Shown here one piece after another: positions 60,186-64,000 of a stretch of DNA of 64,000 nucleotides. The position numbers and the translations under genes are program-made. Every line of letters starts with the position of its first letter. The first letter of the stretch is position 1. Where the stretch lies: positions 124,001 through 188,000 of the forward strand of contig NZ_WJIF01000005.1 in the NCBI RefSeq assembly GCF_009647605.1. The letters are read 5' to 3'. The notes beneath the pieces were generated by a model that worked only from the letters and a program-made list of their open reading frames with translations, made no database searches and was not told the DNA's origin. The stretch comes from Agromyces agglutinans. GTDB lineage: Bacteria > Actinomycetota > Actinomycetes > Actinomycetales > Microbacteriaceae.

Positions 60186-60377
60186 TCACGCCGGGTCGGG
60201 CGCGCCTCCGGAAGCGGTGTCGGCAACGACCGTCTCGCCGTCGACCTCTTTCTCCTCGGGGAGGTGGATGTCCTCGCCGCTCGGCCGGTCGCCGTCGCGT
60301 CCGTCCTGGTCGCGGTCGGCCTGCTCGTCGCGGGCCCACTCGTCGCGCACGTCGTCGGCATCACGCTGGTCGCTCAT
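60186..60377 (-). CDS. Small acidic protein upstream of the PoxB-like gene
   Basis: 63 residues, very hydrophilic: MSDQRDADDVRDEWARDEQA, then a Gly/Asp/Arg stretch and LPEEKEVDGETVVAD. GAGGAGGACGCG precedes the ATG, a strong ribosome site, and the next gene begins seven bases later. It is probably disordered. Role unknown; a partner or regulator of the ThDP enzyme is possible. Confidence 0.6.
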   Translation of the reverse strand: MSDQRDADDVRDEWARDEQADRDQDGRDGDRPSGEDIHLPEEKEVDGETVVADTASGGAPDPA

Positions 60378-60455
60378 CGCGTCCTCCTCGATCGTTCGGA
60401 TGCTCCGGCCGGACCTCGTGGCCCCGCCGCACGCGTCACGCTACGGAACCTGCGG

Positions 60456-60465
60456 CACGATCGTG
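60456..60465. promoter_or_regulatory. Palindrome and likely promoter before the acidic-protein gene
   Basis: CACGATCGTG is a perfect 10-bp palindrome. Reading leftward it is followed after about 16 bases by TAGCGT, a plausible -10 box. The palindrome would therefore sit at the -35 position of the acidic-protein/PoxB-like operon. Statistical support is modest. Confidence 0.35.
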
Positions 60466-60511
60466 AGGGCCTTGCGCGCGGCCGCTGACGGCGGTAGCAG
60501 TACCGAGGCGT

Positions 60512-60811
60512 TCATGCGCCGAGCGGCTCGAAGTCGAGTTCCTCGAACTCGGCGACCTCCACGGCCCACCGCTGCTCGACGAACGCGACGTGGTCGGGAT
60601 GCGCGTTGTACGCGTCGTACGCCGCCTGGTCGGCGAACGTCATCGCGAACTGGAAGCGGTAGTCGCTCTTCGGGCTCACCTGCCGCGACGCGGCGAAGTC
60701 GAGCACGCCCGGGATGCCGGTGAGGATGCGCTCGCCGTCGGCGAGGAACGCGTGCTCCGCGGCGGAGTCGGGATCGTGGCGCAGCGTGAAGGCGACGGTG
60801 TGACGGATCAT
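60512..60811 (-). CDS. Dabb (stress-responsive A/B barrel) domain protein
   Basis: 99 residues starting MIRHTVAFTLRHDPDSAAEH, with VLDFAASRQVSPKSDYRFQFAMTFADQAAYDAYNAHPDHVAFVEQRW: a complete ferredoxin-like dimeric alpha/beta barrel monomer. TGGAG precedes the ATG at 60811. A GTG at 60859 overlapping the AraC stop would add 16 non-conserved residues. Such proteins are often small isomerases or stress proteins of unknown activity. Confidence 0.85.
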   Translation of the reverse strand: MIRHTVAFTLRHDPDSAAEHAFLADGERILTGIPGVLDFAASRQVSPKSDYRFQFAMTFADQAAYDAYNAHPDHVAFVEQRWAVEVAEFEELDFEPLGA

Positions 60812-60855
60812 TCGGGGCTCCAGGGTTCGGTGATGGACGGGGTTCGGGGCGGCGA

Positions 60856-61917
60856 TCACGCGGGCACGGCCTGCGCCGAGGCGCCGACGCCGGCGCCGGC
60901 GCCGGCGCCGATGCCGATGCCGCGGAATGTCGTGCGATACGCCGAGGCGGTCGTGCCGACGACGCGCTCGAAGTTGCGGCGCAGCGACTCGTCGCTGCCG
61001 AGGCCGACCATCGCCGCGATCTCGGAGACCCGGTAGTCGGTGCGCTCGAGCAGTTCCTTCGCCCGGTTGACGCGCTCGCGTGTGATCCAGTCGAACACGC
61101 TCATGCCCGTGCTCTCGCGGAAGCGGCGCACGAGCGTGCGCTCCGAGACGTGCTCGTGCGCGGCGAGCTGCGCGAGCGTGAGCGGTTCGTCGAGGTGGTC
61201 GCGCAGCCAGCGCAGCAGCGACTCGACGGGCGGCTCGTCGTCGAGCCGGATCGAGGGCTTGATGAACTGCGACTGGCCGCCGGGCCGATGCGGTGCGCTG
61301 ACGAGGATGCGGCTCATGTCGTTGGCGTACGCCTGGCCGAGGTCGAGCGCGAGCAGGTGCAGCGCGAGGTCGGTCGCCGAGAAGATGCCGCCCGACGTGT
61401 GCACGCCCTCGTCGTCGACGTAGAGGTGCTCGGCCTGCAAGGTCGCGAGCGGGAACGCCTCGCGGAACTCCTTCGAGAGCACCCAGTGCGTCGTCGCCCG
61501 TTTGCGGTCGAGCACGCCGGCCTGCCCGAGGATGAAGGCGCCGCCGCAGAACGACACCATGCGGGCCCCGGCGTCGCGGGCGGCGCGGATGCTGCCGAGG
61601 AGTGCGTCGCTGCGCGGGGCGAGCGGCTCCTCGAGCCCGGGCACGAGCACCGTGTCGGCCTCGAGCATCGTGTCGAGCGGAGCGAGCTCGCCGGGGTCGA
61701 CCCCAGATGGCAGCACGACCCGCGGCTGCTCGCCGACGAGCACGACCTCGTACGGCGTCTCGATGTCGCCGGTGACCGCGGCGAGCGACGGCATGCGCCG
61801 CCCGAAGATCTGCTGCGCGACGGCGATCTCGAGTCCGACGGTGTCGGGCAGCACGACGAGGGCGATGACGTGCTCGTCGCGCCCGCGCGAGGTGGCCGGG
61901 AGTCTGGTCGGTCGCAT
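60856..61917 (-). CDS. GlxA-type AraC regulator with DJ-1/PfpI domain
   Basis: 353 residues. The N-terminal half is a class I amidotransferase-like DJ-1/PfpI domain (IALVVLPDTVGLEIAVAQQIFG, VSFCGGAFILGQAGVLDRKRATTHW), with the nucleophile-position Cys present. The C-terminal half is an AraC HTH pair (LTLAQLAAHEHVSERTLVRRFRESTGMS, VSEIAAMVGLGSDESLRRNFERVVGTTASAYRTTF). GAGGAG precedes ATG 61917; an upstream ATG at 61962 is less likely. The C-terminus ends in a short Gly-Ala repeat. It is divergent from the hydrolase at 62074, its probable target. Confidence 0.9.
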   Translation of the reverse strand: MRPTRLPATSRGRDEHVIALVVLPDTVGLEIAVAQQIFGRRMPSLAAVTGDIETPYEVVLVGEQPRVVLPSGVDPGELAPLDTMLEADTVLVPGLEEPLAPRSDALLGSIRAARDAGARMVSFCGGAFILGQAGVLDRKRATTHWVLSKEFREAFPLATLQAEHLYVDDEGVHTSGGIFSATDLALHLLALDLGQAYANDMSRILVSAPHRPGGQSQFIKPSIRLDDEPPVESLLRWLRDHLDEPLTLAQLAAHEHVSERTLVRRFRESTGMSVFDWITRERVNRAKELLERTDYRVSEIAAMVGLGSDESLRRNFERVVGTTASAYRTTFRGIGIGAGAGAGVGASAQAVPA

Positions 61918-62073
61918 GGCGGGCTCCTCACCGCCCGCCACGATGGCGGGATCCGTGGCCATTCTGGCCGGGCGCGTGGAGGGCGGACAAGCGCCGGAGA
62001 GGAATGTGGTGGTCAGGTCTTCACCGCATCGCAGCTCACCCGAACGAATCACACGAACGAAGGGAACGGAACC

Positions 62074-63015
62074 ATGAACACCACCGCCGCCACGACCACC
62101 GACATCGTCCTCACCGAGGCCGAGCTCGCCTTCATCGCCGACGCGAACGCGAAGCCGACGCCCGCCGTCGTCTTCGTGCACGGGCTCTGGTTGCACGCCT
62201 CGAGCTGGGAGCCGTGGGTCGCCCGGTTCCGCGGCCTCGGCCTCGCCGCGTTCGCCCCGGGCTGGCCCGGCGACGGCGCGACGGCCGCCGAGACCCGCGA
62301 GCACCCCGAGCGCGTCGCCGGCGTCGGCCTCGACGCGGTCGTCGCGCGGTACCGGGCGGTCATCGACCGGCTCGAGCGCCGCCCGATCCTCATCGGGCAC
62401 TCGTTCGGCGGGCTCATCGTGCAGCTGCTGCTCGGCCAGGGCTACGGCGCCGCGGCGATCGCGATCGACCCGGCGCAGGGCAAGGGCGTCTGGGCGCTGC
62501 CGCCGGTGCAGCTCTGGAACGCGCTGCCCGTGCTCGGCAACCCGACGCAGTTCCGCGGGGCCAACATGCCCTCGCAGGCGCGCTTCGCGCAGGCGTTCGG
62601 CAACCGCCTCAGCCGCGAGGAGTCCGACGCCCTCTACGCCGCGGTCGTGATCCCCTCGCCCGGCCGCCCGCTGTTCGAGGCCGGCGCGGCCAACCTCGCC
62701 CCGCACTCCCCCGCGGCCGTGGCCGTGGACGCCGACCGCGGGCCGCTGCTCGTCATCGGCGGCGGCAAGGACCGCACGGTGCCCGCCTCGACCGCGCGAC
62801 GCGTGTTCCGCACCTACCGCCACGCGACCACCGTGAACGAGTACAAGGAGTTCCCCGACCGCGGCCACTCGCTCGTGCTCGACTCGGGCTGGCGCGAGAT
62901 CGCCGACTACGCCGTCGAGTGGCTGCGCTTCGTCGGCGTCGTCGAGCCCGAGGCAGCGGGCGACGCGGCGAACGCGCCGGCCGCTGAGGCCGCACCGACC
63001 GAGGCGGTCGCCTGA
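62074..63015 (+). CDS. Alpha/beta hydrolase divergent from the GlxA-type regulator
   Basis: 313 residues. VVFVHGLWLHASSWEPW, nucleophile elbow LIGHSFGGLIVQLL (Ser), LLVIGGGKDRTVPAS (Asp) and FPDRGHSLVL (His) make a complete triad. A cap region around residues 125-195 contains ALPPVQLWNALPVLGNPTQF. The tail is Ala/Glu-rich. AAGGGAACGG lies upstream of the ATG. It probably degrades or detoxifies an ester; the neighbour regulator may sense the substrate. Confidence 0.88.
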   Translation: MNTTAATTTDIVLTEAELAFIADANAKPTPAVVFVHGLWLHASSWEPWVARFRGLGLAAFAPGWPGDGATAAETREHPERVAGVGLDAVVARYRAVIDRLERRPILIGHSFGGLIVQLLLGQGYGAAAIAIDPAQGKGVWALPPVQLWNALPVLGNPTQFRGANMPSQARFAQAFGNRLSREESDALYAAVVIPSPGRPLFEAGAANLAPHSPAAVAVDADRGPLLVIGGGKDRTVPASTARRVFRTYRHATTVNEYKEFPDRGHSLVLDSGWREIADYAVEWLRFVGVVEPEAAGDAANAPAAEAAPTEAVA

Positions 63016-63030
63016 CCGAGACGCACGATT

Positions 63031-63077
63031 CGACCGCGGCGCGGGGCATCCGATTCGGATGCCTCGCGCCGCGGTCG
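63031..63077. terminator. Bidirectional terminator-like hairpin
   Basis: Two 23-base arms (63031-63053 and 63055-63077) are complementary with a single mismatch (G-T in RNA), beginning CGACCGCGGCGCG and ending CGCGCCGCGGTCG. The apex contains GGCATCC/GGATGCC. It lies between two convergent genes and can terminate both, though no T tract follows. Confidence 0.8.
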
Positions 63078-63104
63078 TCGGTCGCGTGATCGGCGGCTGC
63101 GGCG

Positions 63105-63893
63105 TCAGCTGCGCGCGGCGCCGCCCTGCCCGATGCCGAGCCACCCCGAGCCGTCGGCGGTGCCCGCGGCGCCCGGGCCCGCGGCGCCGCCGGCACCCTT
63201 CAGCTCCTGCAGCTGCCGATCGATCTGCGCCTGCGCCGAGAGCGCCGCGAGCTGGCGCTCGATGTCGGCATCGGGCGCCGCGGTGAGGTCGGTCAGGGCC
63301 CCGCTGGCGAGCAGCTCATCGGTCGCGGCGGCGCGGGCCTGCATCTGCGCGACGCGGTCGCGGGCGCGGTCGAGGCTCGAGCCGACGTCCTCGATCGTGT
63401 TGCTGATGCCCGACACGGCCTCGTTGGCGCGCACCTGCGCCTCGGACGCGGTGTAGGTCGCCTTGATGGTCTCCTTCTCGATGCGGAAGGCGGCGACCTG
63501 GTCGGTGAGCCGGCGCTCGCGCTCCTGCAGCTGCGCGGTCTGGCGTTCGAGCGCGGTGTACTGCTTCTGGAGGCTCGCGACCTGGCCCTCGAGCATCGCG
63601 CGCCGTTCGAGCGCGGCCCGCGCCAGGTCTTCGCGCCCCTGGGCGAGCGCCTCGGAGGCCTGCGAACCGAGTCGCTGGTAGCGGGCGCCCATCTCTTCAC
63701 CCTGCAGTTCGATGCGCTTCTTCGCCGTCGCGACCTCGGCGACGGCCTGCCGAACCTGCTGGAGCAGTTTCACCTGCTGGTCGTAACTGTCGTCGAGGGT
63801 TTCGCGCGGGTCCTCGATCTTGTCGAGCGCCTTCGACGTCTTCGCCCGGAAGATCGTTCGCACCCGCGCGGAGTTGCTGTTGGCGTTGCTCAT
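63105..63893 (-). CDS. PspA/IM30 family membrane-stress protein
   Basis: 262 residues, almost all helical. MSNANSNSARVRTIFRAKTSKALDKIEDPRETLDDSYDQQ is the start of the PspA/Vipp1 family, followed by a long coiled coil (about 28-190). The C-terminal Gly/Ala-rich tail is longer than in E. coli PspA. It should polymerise on the inner face of stressed membranes. GAGGGGA precedes the ATG, which overlaps the stop of an upstream reading frame. Confidence 0.9.
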   Translation of the reverse strand: MSNANSNSARVRTIFRAKTSKALDKIEDPRETLDDSYDQQVKLLQQVRQAVAEVATAKKRIELQGEEMGARYQRLGSQASEALAQGREDLARAALERRAMLEGQVASLQKQYTALERQTAQLQERERRLTDQVAAFRIEKETIKATYTASEAQVRANEAVSGISNTIEDVGSSLDRARDRVAQMQARAAATDELLASGALTDLTAAPDADIERQLAALSAQAQIDRQLQELKGAGGAAGPGAAGTADGSGWLGIGQGGAARS

Positions 63894-64000
63894 GGTCGGT
63901 TCCCCTCATCTCGGACGGTGGAAGCAGTGGGCGGCGCGACGCGGCCGTCTCGGCGGTTCAGCGCCTGGAGCTCGTCGATGCCGGCGCGCAGCGCCGCGAC
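63890..64000 (-). CDS. C-terminus of a gene upstream of pspA, partial
   Basis: Reading leftward from the window edge, an open frame encodes VAALRAGIDELQALNRR and a hydrophilic tail, then a TGA that overlaps the PspA start codon (ATGA). The helical look and the overlap support a real gene in an operon with pspA. 36 residues are too few to name it. Confidence 0.5.
   Translation of the reverse strand, partial: VAALRAGIDELQALNRRDGRVAPPTASTVRDEGNRP

Noticed and set aside
60178-60364. N-terminal extension of the PoxB-like enzyme
   Set aside because: The extension lies out of frame over the small acidic gene and is Arg/Thr-rich; the conserved ThDP-enzyme start is near ATG 60178.
60812-60859. GTG start of the Dabb gene overlapping the regulator stop
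   Set aside because: The family normally begins MIRH at 60811, which has TGGAG upstream; the extra 16 residues are not family-like.

Overview
The window is about 64 kb of very GC-rich DNA with dense, short-spaced genes, many overlapping stop/start codons and many apparently leaderless promoters, which points to an actinobacterium. Several genes suggest Microbacteriaceae, possibly an Agromyces-like organism: a DUF7882-type small protein, a DUF222/13E12 HNH protein, a stand-alone EctB-like diaminobutyrate aminotransferase (this family uses diaminobutyrate in its cell wall), and a heptamer GGATGCC/GGCATCC recurring throughout. The genus is an inference. No rRNA, tRNA, CRISPR array, insertion sequence or prophage was seen, and no gap between genes exceeds 300 bases.

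Layout, left part. 1-8 kb: the 5' part of a secreted GH97-type glycosidase, a quinone oxidoreductase/TetR pair with three operator copies, a squalene-cyclase-like protein, an F420-type reductase, a 29-bp tandem repeat, a DUF222-HNH gene under an apparent LexA box, an Lrp regulator, a broken dehydrogenase start and a GNAT-SnoaL fusion. 8.4-12 kb: a two-component system and an ABC-2 exporter. 12-14.5 kb: the most unusual cassette, a small Asp/Asn/His/Gly repeat peptide followed by a JmjC/cupin oxygenase and a sucrase/ferredoxin-like protein, with touching or overlapping reading frames. 14.6-18 kb: an ArsR/SRPBCC pair, an MFS pump and a flavin amine oxidase sharing a control region with twin palindromes. 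18-25 kb: a large secreted PL9-type pectate lyase with a LacI-type operator, an M20 peptidase and an ABC-F ATPase.

Middle part. 25-31 kb: an antitoxin-like HTH protein with a toxin stump, a glycosyltransferase, a cyclase-family hydrolase, an HhH protein, a DUF2254 membrane protein, and an ArsR-SRPBCC-SDR operon whose operator covers its own start codon. 31-41.7 kb: cupin, PLDc_N, GNAT and FAD oxidoreductase genes, SufS-SufU, EctB-like, a CHY zinc finger, MarR-hydrolase, two overlapping GAF-ANTAR regulators, two small lineage-specific proteins and a DUF151 nuclease-like protein.

Right part. 41.8-50 kb: a complete respiratory nitrate reductase operon narGHJI with narK, giving nitrate uptake, quinol-linked reduction and enzyme assembly in one unit. 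50-64 kb: a chloroperoxidase-like hydrolase, a DHA2 pump, a membrane-anchored collagen-like protein, a GAP/LysE-like exporter, a two-gene ABC cassette, a HelD/HelR-like ATPase without a canonical start codon, a PoxB-like ThDP enzyme with a small acidic partner, a Dabb protein, a GlxA-type regulator divergent from a hydrolase, and a PspA homologue.

Most functions are familiar at family level. The parts worth pursuing are the repeat-peptide/JmjC/ferredoxin-like cassette, the non-canonical start of the HelR-like gene, the gene stumps left after local deletions, and the clear operator palindromes.
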